64,000 bases of DNA from Ophiodon elongatus. Taxonomy: Eukaryota; Chordata; Actinopteri; Perciformes; Hexagrammidae. Where the stretch lies: NCBI GenBank assembly GCA_016806645.1, contig JACSYO010000005.1:533001-597000 (forward strand). Reading direction: 5' to 3'. Position numbers and translations under genes: made by a program. Shown here in pieces: positions 32,345 through 44,000 of this stretch. How positions within the stretch are numbered: position 1 is the stretch's first letter; each line of letters opens with the position of its first letter. The notes below the pieces were generated by a model. That model had not been told where the DNA came from. It was given only the letters and a program-made list of their open reading frames with translations, and ran no database searches.

Positions 32345-33280
32345 ACCAGAATAATGTCTAACTTGCCATATGATTTAGTCCTATATATATTAAAGTAGCC
32401 AACAGTTATTGACTATATACAGACATTAATACAACTGACTGTCAAATCAGATGAAGAAAGAAAATATTTATTATCACAGATTTCAAATTGAACTGGATAA
32501 ATTCTATAGAATACATATGCTATTAATAAATAAATGTTCTTCTCTTATTTCAAGTAAAATAAAGGCTGAATTTAAATAAAATACATAACAGAAAGCTTTT
32601 GAAAATTTTATTCTTAAAATAAAGTACTTTTAATTTAACTGAGTTTTCCTGCAGCTTTAAATTGATTTAATTCAGGTGTGAAGTAATGTCATCCAAAAAA
32701 GCCAAGATATTCATATCACCTTCTAATAAGATAACTTTGTGTGCAGGGACTTTATCTGTGGTTAATAAAACCTTTTGTTTCAGCTCTATTCTCTCTGTTA
32801 ACATCATTGTTGGGCAGATAATTAATGCATTAGGATTCTGATCATATTGGGCTCTTAGCTTTATTTTTCTGTGCCTTCATTTTGGACATGATGGGGACTT
32901 TTGCTCAAAAGAGTTTTACTTTGTCTCGTAGTGGAGCTTCACATCGCTGCTTTAATAAAGTCTCTGGACATATGAGACATACTGTCTTTGGGAAGAGTGA
33001 ACATATAACAGTCAGTCTATTCTTGGTTAAAGTATCTGGTCTCGCTGTTCACTTTTCTCCTTTTTGAGCATGCCATGTGAAATAACTTCTCTGACTCATG
33101 TTCTCTCCGACTGTTGGCTCTCTCTCCCGTCTCTCACATGTGTGTTTATCTCACCCGAGTCGAGAGCGCTACTTATTGGAATACACATTATTTCATTGGC
33201 CGAGTAGTATCATGTGATATAACGCTTTGTCAAAATATAATATTTCTCATTTATCTATTGGTCTATCTATCTATTAAGTC
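32345..33280. other. Unassigned segment replacing the integrase core
   Basis: About 0.9 kb of AT-rich sequence where the zinc-binding and most of the DDE core of the integrase should be. None of it is recognised; phrases near 33160-33240 resemble teleost DNA-transposon repeats, suggesting an insertion coupled with deletion. Confidence 0.4.
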
Positions 33281-33284
33281 TGGA

Positions 33285-34065
33285 CCCAGATACAACGGCA
33301 TGGTCAGGGCCGGGAGTTTGAGAAAAGCCTTTTCCAGAGACTACAGCAGCTGGCAGGAATCCCCCACTCTTGCACCACCCCCAATCACCTGCAGGGCAAT
33401 CCTGTTGAGCGTCTGCACAGGACACTTCTTCAGATGCTCTGCACTCTGCAAGATTAGAAAAGGGCAGAGTGGAAGGACCACTTCTTTCTTCTGTATGGAA
33501 GAGCCCTGAACAAGAGCCACGTTCCAGACAAGAGTATGTGCAGAAATGGGATTCTCGAATGCAGGAGGCATACAAGATTGCCTCAGATAACAGTGGAAAG
33601 TGCTCGGCAAAGGGGAAGAAATACTATGATCGGCATGTTGAAGGCATGGTATTGCAGCCTGGAAATCGGGTGCTTGTAAGAAACCTGTTGGAGAGGGGTG
33701 GCCCAGGCAAACTTCGTGCTAACTGGGAAAAGATAATTCATTGTGTGATCAAAAAGATTGGAGATGGACCTGTGTACAGAGTTCAGTTAGAAATCAGAGA
33801 TCGAACCCTCCGTGTCCTGTATCGTAACCTTCTGCTACCCGTTAATGATTTGCCCTTGGAACATGATGAGCAGAGACAGCGTGAACCCAAGAAAAAACTA
33901 AACCAGAGAGACGATGACGTAAAGAACAGTGACACAGTGGAGCAAGAGACTGAACATTCTGATGATGAGGAAGAATACACATATTGCCTCAGGACCATAC
34001 CTATGTATGAAAGAAGGAGAGTCAGACTCCCAAGTCTAAACCACAGAGTGAACTCAGTGCTGTAG
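33285..34065 (+). pseudogene. Integrase C-terminal remnant
   Basis: The end of the catalytic core is readable in pieces at 33290-33460, including a GNPVERLHRTLLQMLCTLQ stretch that holds the conserved final Glu. The C-terminal domain follows in one open frame (33469-34065, 198 codons) with YYDRHV, PGNRVLVRNL, GPGKLRANWE and the VLYRNLLLPV motif of gypsy integrase tails, then an acidic end. Upstream catalytic Asp residues are absent. Confidence 0.8.
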
Positions 34066-34616
34066 CCCCAGAGTTCCAGCCAATGAGACAAGCAACAGAG
34101 ATAACTCAAATACAGCAGCCACCTGAACATGAGCCCGTTGCAGAGACAAAAATTCAGTGCAGCTGCCGGTACCGGCTGCTACACCACCAGCTGAGGAGCT
34201 GCCGCAGGAACCAGCGAGGGAGGGTACTATGGACGATGCAGATTCAGAAGAGCAGGTAGACAATAATGAGCCTGCCACAGGGCTATTAGCTGTGGAAGTG
34301 CCACCTGTGAGAAGGTCAGCTTGAGCAATGAAACCTAGAGAAATGCTCACGTATAACCAACTCGGACAACCTTCATGTCAGCCCTGGAAGTTAGTTTTGT
34401 CTGTGTCTCCTACCCCATGACATTTTACCCAGTTGTTCCTAAACCCTGTTAGTACCCTACACCAGTATGGACATGCTAAACCTGTGACAACATACACAAC
34501 GACTTAAAAGACATTAAATTGTGAAAATGCAATAGACTGTGCTTTGACTATTAGACTTTGTAGACTCTAGACCTAAACATTACTTGTTCTAGATGTCTGG
34601 AGTCATCTCTTGAAGC

Positions 34617-35165
34617 ACGGGAGAGTGTAATAGGTTGGCAATGCTGGAAATGTTTAGTTTTTATTAAAACAGATACCCCCTTATTTTTTGTTACACTCTT
34701 CACAGACTTTATATCAAGGTAATACACTATCACGTCAGTAGATGACACTTTGGTGCTGCAATGGATCCATTATGGAGAACAGTCTCAGCTCATGCGCAGC
34801 TCAGAATAAAACAAGCTTTATTTAGTACACGTACAACAGGTAAGAATGTTCCAGAAGATTCTATGTATATTATGCTACTGTTGAATAAATGTTAGCAGGA
34901 CTGTATGTGTTAATATGTGAGCCACTGTAAGTATTAAGAGTAAAATGCCTGTATGTTTTGAACTATATTTATTTTGGAATCTGTGTTCATGTGGAATATA
35001 TGTGAAATCATTTGAATTTGGTGTGTGAGAATAAAACAAGCTATGGTCTGAGCACGGCGCTAACTTTGGTCCTCTCTCTATCAATGCAGTTATATCTACG
35101 TATTGGCTACACAGTGCTTCCTAGCCTGTGTAACCTTTGCTGCCGGTCAAGATTTCCCCGAGGTC
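34617..35165 (+). repeat. Downstream LTR of the gypsy-type element
   Basis: Starts TGTAATAGGTTGGCAATGCT after a purine-rich CACGGGAGAG, contains AATAAA-type signals (34807, 35031) and shares its beginning and last 130 bases with the upstream remnant. Just after it, near 35168-35180, TGGTGCCGGAAACAC resembles a primer-binding site, unexpected at this end. Confidence 0.75.
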
Positions 35166-35559
35166 TGGTGCCGGAAACACAAGTGATTACACCCTACGCA
35201 AAAGGCTGTGCTTACACACCACGTGCGTCTGAGATGAGCATACCAGCACAGCCTATATGTGTGTATGAGTATGTGTACGTGTGTTGGTTAGTTTAAACAA
35301 TAAGGAGAAGATAAACACTCAAAGCAATCCTCACCACTGCAGTAAAATACCGGAACTGTTACTTTGTCACACAGAAACCTGACTGGTGAACTCAGATTCG
35401 GCAGCAGTGGACCTTTAACTTAATAAAGTACAGTTCACCAACCTTACTGGCTGATCTAAACACTATTATAGCCGCATAGAACAGCATTCTTACAACAGCA
35501 CTGAAATAGCACAAATATCACAGCAACAACACAACAGTCATTTTGTCACAGCATTGACG

Positions 35560-36020
35560 GAACTTGGCGGTCCGTAAAAATACACAATAACACATTTAGT
35601 ACAGTTAAACTTAAAACGAAACAAACAAGGTTACAAACGCACTATGACCAATCTCTGCCCAGACAAAAGCCTCTTACTTTGAGATTGCTTTGTAGCGGTG
35701 GGAGTGTTTCTTTGAATTTCTATCTTCATTTCGGGACCCGGAACTTCACTTGTTCGTTGAGCTGCGTGACAATAAATCTTCTGTATGGCAGCGGAAGTTG
35801 TCGACTTGAATGGGAATAGAGCGGGGCGTAGAAGTTATCCTTGAATTCCTCTGAAGAATCCGGGAGTTCTGGGAATCTTCCTTTTCCAGGTTAAAGTTGG
35901 CGGAGTACGGGACAAGTTATCCGCTTCTCCTTCGGGATCCAAACCAGTCTATTGTTCGACCAGCGAATGTAGAACCATTATTAGTTTTTTTTAAAGCAAC
36001 GTCGTTGTGCCCCCTTACAT
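35560..36020 (+). other. CpG-rich block upstream of a short signal-peptide-like ORF
   Basis: Compared with the CpG-poor surroundings this stretch has many CpGs (for example GGCGGTCCG, CGGGACCCGGA, GCGGAAGTTGTCGAC, GCGGGGCG, GGCGGAGTACGGG) and an Ets-like CGGAAGT. It could be an unmethylated promoter island or the body of a young transposon. Confidence 0.4.
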
Positions 36021-36185
36021 ATGAATCAAATCGCGAGACATAGCGTGAAGCTGTACGTAGTGCTGATGTTTATAGTCTCAGTGGCATGGCCGTATCACAG
36101 GAATCCCCCATGGTGCCTATGGCCCTCGTCCAATGAGACCCCAGTGTTGCTTTTGGACCAAATCTCACACATAGGTGAGATTTAA
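36021..36185 (+). CDS. Hypothetical 54-residue signal-peptide-like ORF or first exon
   Basis: Reads from ATG at 36021 to TAA at 36183-36185. The start is a short basic head then the hydrophobic run LYVVLMFIVSVAW, as in a signal peptide; an NET glycosylation sequon follows. At 36174/36175 a good donor (ATAG|GTGAGA) would splice it after residue 51. No homologue recognised and no matching downstream exon found, so it may be a first exon of an unknown gene, a transposon leader, or chance. Confidence 0.25.
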   Translation: MNQIARHSVKLYVVLMFIVSVAWPYHRNPPWCLWPSSNETPVLLLDQISHIGEI

Positions 36186-36499
36186 CGTCTGGTGGGGTTT
36201 GGTGTGATTTAACCCAAATCAGGCTGTTAAACGGCTAGATGGCCCAATTCCTTTGTTCATGGTGAAGTCCCAACAATAGCTGTTTGTAATTTAAATATCT
36301 TCCTCATCTAAAGTTGCATTCATTGATTGTTGGCTACTTTGGGGGGCAGCACAACAACAAGTAAACATGACACTGACATAATGTTATCTCATAAAGTTGA
36401 TATGTCTAACGGGATAGCAAGCAGTTGTCTATTTATACATAAGGTAATTATGAAGCTATACCATGATTCATTAGGATTTGTGTTTGTGTCACCTGGTGA

Positions 36500-36760
36500 A
36501 TGTAAGTCCAATAATCTCTCTATTTTAGCTCTGATTTTTGTCTCCACCAACTCCTGAGGAAATATCTGTCTCCAGCCACTAAATGCGTCAATATTTCCAC
36601 CAGCTCGTTTCTAAATGCGATCGTAATGGATTGATGTATGTCGGTTTTGGCCGGCAACTGCTGTCCCCTGTTCCTGAATCTTTTAGTGGTACAGAGTACA
36701 GGACCGTACCGGCCTAATTTCCCCCTAGTAATAAGCTTGCTGTACAAACAACCTGAACCA
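36500..36760. repeat. Teleost dispersed repeat fragment
   Basis: Contains TCTGATTTTTGTCTCCACCA and TCCTGAGGAAATATCTGTCT, phrases of a common teleost repeat; diverged relatives appear near 16955-17010 and, reversed, near 43470-43570. Confidence 0.45.
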
Positions 36761-36799
36761 GGTGGATGAATCCAGCCCTGGTGTTTGACAGCATTTTAT

Positions 36800-39260
36800 T
36801 AATTCTAAATCTGGTATGGTATCTACTTCTGGAAACTGCATTATTCAAATTTGGGTTCTATTTAGCGATATATTTTGCAATTAGTTTACAAAAGTCATAC
36901 AAACATAAAGTAAATATTATAAATTGATCTATAATTGTTCTTTGCTGATAAAAAAGAATACAACTGACCAACAGAAGCGAACCTGCCAGTATTGTAATAT
37001 ATTAGAATTACGTTCTGTGTTGTGGGCCACAATATTTCCTAAACCCAGTCAAAAGCAACGTGTCTCCACGGATAAGTGGCCTGAGTGAAGCCAAGTCACT
37101 CCAGTTGTGGATATCTTGTCCCTGTAGGCCTAATGAACGACAGACACAGTGATAACAGCTGAGAATGACCTCCCTGTTCAAACACTGCCGAGGTGGTTCC
37201 TCAGACATTGACATTTTGTACAGTAGTCGTCACATGGACTCTATTTGTAAATACTATCCCTACACATTTTACATTTCCATGCATTTCATTGGCATTACTA
37301 TATTTGTATTCATGTCTCACAGATGGAAATCGAAGATATATGCTTGAACTTATTATGCTGTTGTTTTACAGTTTAGGTGGCAAAGCTATCAGAAGACACC
37401 TTCCTTTACATACCTTCACTCTGGAATGAGGTTTGTGTGCTGAAAAGCATCACTTTCAAGATTTCAAATAGAAATTTGACACTGTAATTTAGCAGTAATC
37501 TCACACTTGTGTTCCAGCATGTTAAAAAGACACTGATCGGGGTTCTGAACTTTTAACTGTGATCACATCACAACATCTGAACTTGGATGAATGATGCATT
37601 TCTGTAGCTCAGCAAATTTCACACATGATCAAAAAGTTGTTTAAACCTGCTGTTTATATGAAGTGAATCCGTTTAACCATGTAGGAAAACATCCCATTTT
37701 AAAAGTCAGTTGTAAACAGTAAAGCAAATAAGTGACCTGCCCACCTGATACTATCCACCTCATTGTGATGCAGGTGCACCCACCCATCCTGTGCACCAAT
37801 CAGATTAGAGAGTTTGGTGCCAATTCTTTTTGGCCAAAGATGTATTTACAGTTGTAAACAGAAATGTCTATTTTAGAGTTGGTGGTGTTGCGTGTGCTTT
37901 CAGAGGGTCATTTGGGAATCAAATGTTCAAGCCTTATTTACCACAAAAAAACAGGCCAAACCCTGTGAGTGTAGGACTCTAACTTTACAACTTTCAACAC
38001 CATCTACGTGAGGGTTTAACCCAATGTAGCCATCATGGAAACCAACTCGTTTAACTCACGCTCGACATCAAAGCTAACATGATTACACTGAGCTGAATAG
38101 ATTATAAAGCTTGAGTATGCAAAGACACAAAGTAGTAGTTTGACATCTTTAAAGTACCCTTGCTTTCTTTTTGAGAGTCAGATATTCATAATGGACTTCA
38201 TAGCCTGGCTCTGTCCAAAGTTAAAAATGCACATACATTGGCTTTAAAGCTCATTGATTCTCATTTGTGTAATCTGCACACAACCAGAAATGTAATGTTT
38301 TAATGTAATTAGTGCTTATTCCATTTCCATTTGTGTTCTGTGAGTGTGATATCCATCTGAACATCACACTCTTGGAGAGAAAGTGAATACTTGTGTTTCC
38401 TCAAATGCTGAACTCCTTTAAGGAACATGTTTGGTTCTGTTCAACACACTGTTCTGAAATTAAGACTTTGGAAAACAATGAGTCTTTGGAATGATGCAGA
38501 GACGTTTTAAACATCTTTATAAGCCTACAGAAACAGAATCAAGCCTTTAACATACACAGCACAGCGGGACAGTATGGTCTGCACACAGCGAGGCGAGAGG
38601 GAACAGAAAGTGTACAATGTGTGCCAGAGTTAGGCCCTGCCCTGTTTTCCGAGCATGGACTGTGTAGATTTGCAGCTTATATAATACTGTCACCTTTTTC
38701 CTGTGTCCATTTAAAAATGTGCTCTATTGGAGTTCTGCAGTATGACATCAAGCATCAGCTGAGGCTCATGTTTGGGTGTTTTTCCTGTTTTTTTGTTTGC
38801 TTTTTTACATTTACATGTGTAGTATGTTGACATACATGTCATGATTGCATTAAAGCACTTATTCATTATATATTTTTTCTTCACTTATTTCTTACTCTTC
38901 AAATATCTGAAAATGATTCATTCATGTAAACTGGCATTTACCATTTATAACTTAAAGTCTTAGAAAAATGTCAGAAAATCAAATGGCATTAACGCAAAGT
39001 ATGTTAATCTTTGTAAACATGTACCTATGATCCCTCTCTGACTTCGTTACAATATGAACATTGATAATTCATTTGGAAATAATACTTAACAAAACTGAAA
39101 TTGTGAATAGTTTAGAAAATTCTGAATCATTCTCAAGCTCATTTCAGGAAAGTTAAGTAACTTTGTTTAGGGTTACCATGATCTCACTGGAATTGTTCCA
39201 CATCTGGTGCACATCTGCTGTACCTGAGTATACAACTACTTTAAAATCATAGCCTCTAAA
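36800..39260. other. Gene-free stretch
   Basis: About 2.5 kb of AT-rich sequence with only short ORFs (60-78 codons) lacking family resemblance. No RNA gene or repeat family identified with confidence. Confidence 0.35.
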
Positions 39261-39391
39261 CACTGCTTAACAGAGCTCTGCTCTTCTGCTTCGGGTCCTC
39301 ACTCTTCCTGAGTAGTTCCCCCTCAAGTAGCCAACCCACGTGGCAGCAGAGCAGCTCCACCTCAGCCAGAAGAATGCAGTGAGGGACTTAC

Positions 39392-39595
39392 CGTTCCTCC
39401 AGAAGCAGACCCAGATGACTCTGAAGCAGAGGGGGGACCTGTGTGGCGAAGTCCCGGGATCAGAGGTGTAGTTTGGGCTGAGAGGATAGTCACACTGGCC
39501 TGTTCTTGGAGCCCCGCAGAGAAGCACAGAGCGTCTCGGGGAGAGGTTAGGGAGAGGGGAGCAAATGTGGGGGCAGGCAGTGAGCAGGAGGGCTG
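39392..39595 (-). other. Exon-like segment of unknown origin
   Basis: Read on the minus strand, a TATTTTCAG acceptor precedes 204 bases (68 codons, open in one frame, GC-richer than its surroundings) that end in a consensus donor ACG|GTAAGT. The translated product is Ser/Pro/Ala-rich and not recognised. It could be a UTR or coding exon of an unannotated transcript or a chance arrangement. Confidence 0.25.
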
Positions 39596-40082
39596 CTGAA
39601 AATATGGTTTCAAGTTTCGTGTGATGTCACATGCAGAGACACTCCTCTTACTCTCCATAAAAAGAAAACAAGTTAACTGTGACTTTTTGCACTAGGCCTC
39701 TACTCTGGTGATGGATTGCTCTGCGGGGAATTGGCCGGGCTTCTATATGGCCCTCTCATACACACTGGGCCTATTGAATTGTTTCCATGTTTCAACTCTC
39801 TTCCCACTCCCTGCCTCTGAGTTGTGGTAATAGTGGACATATGGTGATGTGATCAGCACAGGGTTACATAAGAACCTGGCTGCTGGTGGCCAACTCTGTA
39901 TTAGAAGCAAACTGGAAAAAGCTGGCTCTATTAGATCAATATAGACGGCGAATATATAAACCAGCGTTCCCATGAAGGGTCCGAGGTGAGCGGAGCTGTT
40001 TCAAACAACAGATGGTCCAGGACACACACATTCCCGTGGTTATTTTTGTGTATTGTTTCCACACAGGAACACTCTTTCAGCT

Positions 40083-40084
<2 letters not shown>

Positions 40085-40134
<50 letters not shown>
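40085..40134. repeat. (GT)n microsatellite
   Basis: GT run with one TTT interruption in gene-free sequence. Confidence 0.95.
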
Positions 40135-40135
<1 letters not shown>

Positions 40136-40634
40136 GAGGTTTGGCTGCTCTAACAATCTTCCTCAATCCCCCATTCTATGATTCATAGTGTTCAAAAACA
40201 TTTGGAATGATTTTTCGACAAAAGTGGATAATGATAACGCAACTAAGTACATTTAATAAGCACTAGCCTATTTATGAATGCAGAAAGTTCTTCTAACCGT
40301 GTGAATCAGTGAAATGTTCAATGCAGGACTTTAATGGAATATTATTCTACTGTCGAATGAATATATTCCAGTAGTGTTTAGCAGTTTGAATGTAGCTGTG
40401 AGAGATTAATCTAAACCAAAGCCTCAAAAAGTGATTTAGTATGTAACATCCACAAAATGAGACAGATCAAAATCAAAGAGGCACAGACTTTGACATAATT
40501 AAAGTCACTAGTGTCCTTCATTCTAAACACCACATCTCCAGTTTGTAACACTCTAAGTGTGCTGTCTCTCACACTTTAGAAACCTGCCCTCAGAAACACA
40601 GAAGGCCATACCAACACTCACTGGGACACACTTG

Positions 40635-40850
40635 AGTAAGTCAAGTCAATTTTATTTAAATAACCCAATATCACAAATCCCAATATTTGCATCAGGGGAC
40701 TTTACAATCCGTACAACAGCTTCTGTCCTTAGACCCTCAATCCAGATCCCCAAAGTCCCCCCAAAAAACCTTTGAACAGAGAAAGAATGGAAAAGTAACA
40801 GAGGAGGGATCCCTCTCTGATCGATGGACAGACATACATTATGAGATTAA
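40635..40850 (-). repeat. Retroposon 3' tail R2, copy D
   Basis: Reverse-orientation copy of the tail at 17.6-17.8 kb: AAGTCAAGTCAATTTTATTT, GACTTTACAATCCGTACAAC, then CCCCCCAAAAAACCTTTG and AATGGAAAAGTAACAGAGGA. Confidence 0.65.
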
Positions 40851-41399
40851 TAAGGACATGCTGTGGTTCAACTCATGTTGCTGACTTGAGCTCAGACGTT
40901 TTGTTGGTTTCATATAATTTCCACATATTGAGCAAATAAGTAGGATCAAGTCCATGCAGACCACGCAGTATTACAGTCACAATCAGATGAATCAAGTGCT
41001 CAAGTATTTCTCATGACCCGTAAAGTGACCCTAATGTGAAGCATGGGTGGACTGCCTCATGACTGACACATGAAACAAACAAAAAGTTATTGGATTAAAG
41101 AAAATATTTATTCTCACAGTTTTAACCTTTTTGTTTTTTGCAGAATTGAATTCCATAATCAGACTTTCCTCTCAGAAATAATATATTAATCTCAAGACAT
41201 AAAAAAAAGAGATCAAATATGAGTTGCATAAACAAACCAGAGAAGAGTTCAAAGTGAGCTATGAGAGCGATGAGAGTGAAGCAGAAAGGGAAAGTAGTCC
41301 CTCCGAGGGGAGCAGCTGATCCTTCTCCGTCGACCCAAACACATCGACACATTGTTTTCATACTTCATTTCATACATTGTTCTGATGAAAATGTTGATT

Positions 41400-42110
41400 A
41401 CATCTGCTAGGAACATAGCCAACATTAGTATGCTAACATGCACAAAATGACAATGCTAATAAGCTGATGTTTATGAGATATAATGTTTACTATGGTCACA
41501 ATCATAGTTTAGCATGTTAGCATACTTTCATTTGCTAGTTGGCCCTGGCTGAGGCTCATGGGAAAGTCTTAGTTTTGCTTACCTTGCTGGATTCTCGCAA
41601 TCCATCTTGTCAGGATTCAAGTAACGTGTTTGTGTCCCGTAAGCCAGAGCACGGACCAATCAGAGTCCTGTGAGGAGCTAGGGGCGTGGCTTATGTGTGT
41701 GTGACGACACAGAGAGGAGACTGTTTGTTCTAAACAACAGTGGCGGCTCCTGAAGAGGTTACCGTTGATGCTGCAATAGCATCAGTTCTATCAGGACTAG
41801 AGAGCATTTCTTCATTGAAAGAAGAACAAAGAACGACACTGAAGACTTTTCTCGGTGGAAAAGATGTTTTAGCTCTTCTGGCAATCCATTCAATAGTTCT
41901 CTTAAAGCCACACGTCACCTCATGGTGGTGTTAGAGGAAATGTCAGGGGCTCGTCAAAGCCGTAAGGATTCCTCCTCTGGGGACCATGAATGTCTGTCGA
42001 AAAGGAACGTCTCCTAGTTATTGAGATATTTCCATCTTGACCACAGTAGTGGACCAACTGACCAACATTGCCATGGATCCATGCAGCTATAGCTTAGCTA
42101 AAAAAGCAAG
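41400..42110 (+). repeat. Teleost dispersed repeat R3, interrupted
   Basis: The outer parts (41400-41575 and 41925-42110) carry ATGCTAACATGCACAAAATG, GTTTAGCATGTTAGCATACT, TCCTCTGGGGACCATGAATG and TAGTTATTGAGATATTTCCA, words shared with 48590-48970. The middle (about 41578-41925) is unrelated and contains the helicase-like ORF. Confidence 0.6.
41740..41934 (+). pseudogene. RecQ-helicase-like N-terminal fragment in a repeat
   Basis: A 64-codon ORF with an acidic start, then LKEEQRTTLKTFLGGKDVLA at residues 26-45, which resembles the segment just before the Walker A motif of RecQ-type helicases. The ATP-binding motif itself is missing and the ORF runs into repeat sequence. From memory, such fragments are carried by some teleost transposons; uncertain without a search. 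Confidence 0.35.
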
Positions 42111-42354
42111 ACAAAAATGCAAGTAGGTTTCTCGGCACAGTAATCATTTCATTTACTGTTATTGTTACGTGCTATTGAATTTTGCTAGTGGATTCTACTG
42201 TGGTGTCTAGAGGGAGTTCTATCTACTGTGTCATCCCATAATAGAGCGAACAGATGTAAAAATCTAAAAATGCTTTTGGAAATGTAATTTTTTGAAGAGG
42301 ATGAATCGCAGTGATATTCCCTCTCCTATCCCTCACAAATTCATCCTGATATGT

Positions 42355-42402
<48 letters not shown>
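42355..42402. repeat. (ATC)n trinucleotide repeat
   Basis: About 16 perfect ATC units. The minus-strand reading as poly-Asp is a by-product and not evidence of a protein. Confidence 0.97.
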
Positions 42403-42403
<1 letters not shown>

Positions 42404-42760
42404 ACATACAGTTTATTTTGTTTCCAAAACACAAAACCAAGACAACGCCCGAGCCTCTACCATTCTCCTCCTCCAATAGACTACAATAGTCTTATTAAAC
42501 AGGCCAAACCTTCAACAACATTTTCAGCAGTTAGTGACAGTCAACAAAGTTTGTTTGAAATGTGGACATTTTTCATTGGTTGACATGCAGCGTCTTGCCT
42601 GGCCACAACATCAGGTCAAATATCAGGCATGTTGGCATCAGTGAGACCGTCTCCACTGACTCCACTGACTCCACTGAGTGGGTGTATTTATAGCTACTGT
42701 GCTCAGAGGATTAGCAGGAGACCAACAGCCTCTCACCTGGTGCAGCATGAGGGACTCACA

Positions 42761-42964
42761 CACACACACACGCACGCACGCACGCACGCACGCACGCATG
42801 CACACACACACACACACGCACACACACACACACACACACGCATGCACACACACACACACACGCACACACACACACACACACACACGCATGCACACACGCA
42901 TACACGCACACACACACGCATGCATGCACGCACACACGCATGCAAGCACGCGCACACACACACA
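42761..42964. repeat. Compound (CA)n/(CGCA)n/(TGCA)n microsatellite
   Basis: Two hundred bases of CA units mixed with CGCA and TGCA words. Open frames on both strands here are composition artefacts. Confidence 0.97.
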
Positions 42965-43649
42965 GAGCTTTAGGACCAATGCATAGTGATGTTGGATTAA
43001 GTCATGGGCCTCTAACTTGGTGAAGCATGGCGTGACCACTGGAGTGAATAAATCATGGTAAAATATGAAATATTTCAGCAATGTTTAATGTTCTCTAGTA
43101 TAGCCACAGGGTGTCAACTGTTTAACACAACACAGCCCCCAAATCCTGAATGACTCTAGTTGAAATTCCTACTAAAGCCAGAACTTTCCTCAACTTTTCC
43201 TCAAATTTTTCTTCTTCTTCAGAAGAAAAATATCCTCTACTTTTGAAGGATGTTCGGTTGGTGTTGACGCAGACCGTTTACATTCAACAGCTCTACCACA
43301 TGGAGGGCTGATGGGTTCTGATCACAAACCCATCCTCTCTCTGTTCCATGGTTGCAGGTTTGTTTTTATCAGAGCAAGCACAACATTTTATTACTTTATC
43401 AAATGACTATATGTGTGAAATTGGTCAGTCATCGTGACAAACACAAAAACGTAGCACGGACTCTACAGAGATTTTAGCTTCTCTCCTCCATTGTTTTTTC
43501 AACAAGCAGACAATAACAGAGTTAGAGACTAGCTGGTGGACACTGTGGAGCAGCTAAAGAGCTTGTGTCCAGTCGCATAAAACCACTTAATAATGACAAT
43601 GGCTGAACTTATGTTGAAAGAAGAGGAGGACGACATTATTTGTGTCCGA

Positions 43650-43825
43650 TCCCAGCTGTCATCGGTTGAAGGCAGGGTTCACCCTGGACAGCTCGCCAGA
43701 CTATCACAGGGCTGACACAGAGACAGACTACCATTCACCCTCACATTCACACCTACTACAACTTCATTAACCTAGGCTGCATGTCTTTGGACGGGAGAAC
43801 ATGCAAACTCCACACAGAAGGTGTA
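43650..43825 (+). repeat. Teleost retroposon fragment
   Basis: Carries ATCCCAGCTGTCATCGGTTG, TTCACCCTGGACAGCTCGCC, ACCATTCACCCTCACATTCA and GAGAACATGCAAACTCCACA, hallmarks of a very common fish retroposon tail. It ends in the AT repeat that follows. Confidence 0.7.
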
Positions 43826-44000
43826 TATATATACTGTATATATATATATATATATTATTTGAAATATAATTATGATATATATATATATATATATTATATG
43901 AAATATAATTATGATGTATATATATATAATATGAAATATAATTATGATGTATATATATATATATAATATGAAATATAATTATGATCTAATTATATTTCAT
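43826..44000. repeat. AT-rich tandem repeat ending in a perfect hairpin
   Basis: Four copies of an ATGAAATATAATTATGAT word are separated by (TA)n runs. The last copy pairs with its own inverse: 43968-43981 and 43987-44000 form a 14-bp stem with a 5-base loop. Confidence 0.9.

Larger units (their letters stand above)
27558..35165 (+). mobile_element. Decayed Ty3/gypsy-type LTR retrotransposon
   Basis: About 7.6 kb bounded by two related LTR segments. Inside, in the expected order, are capsid-like, zinc-knuckle, aspartic-protease, reverse-transcriptase, RNase H and integrase-end remnants. Frameshifts, stops and a large replaced segment show it is not functional as a whole. The chromodomain-type envelope-free layout and RT/RNase H wording fit the gypsy group rather than vertebrate retroviruses. 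It lies in the gene-free interval between slc38a5 and slc2a1. Confidence 0.88.

Noticed and set aside
42223..42432. ORF with a 16-residue poly-Asp run
   Set aside because: Reverse reading of an (ATC)n microsatellite.
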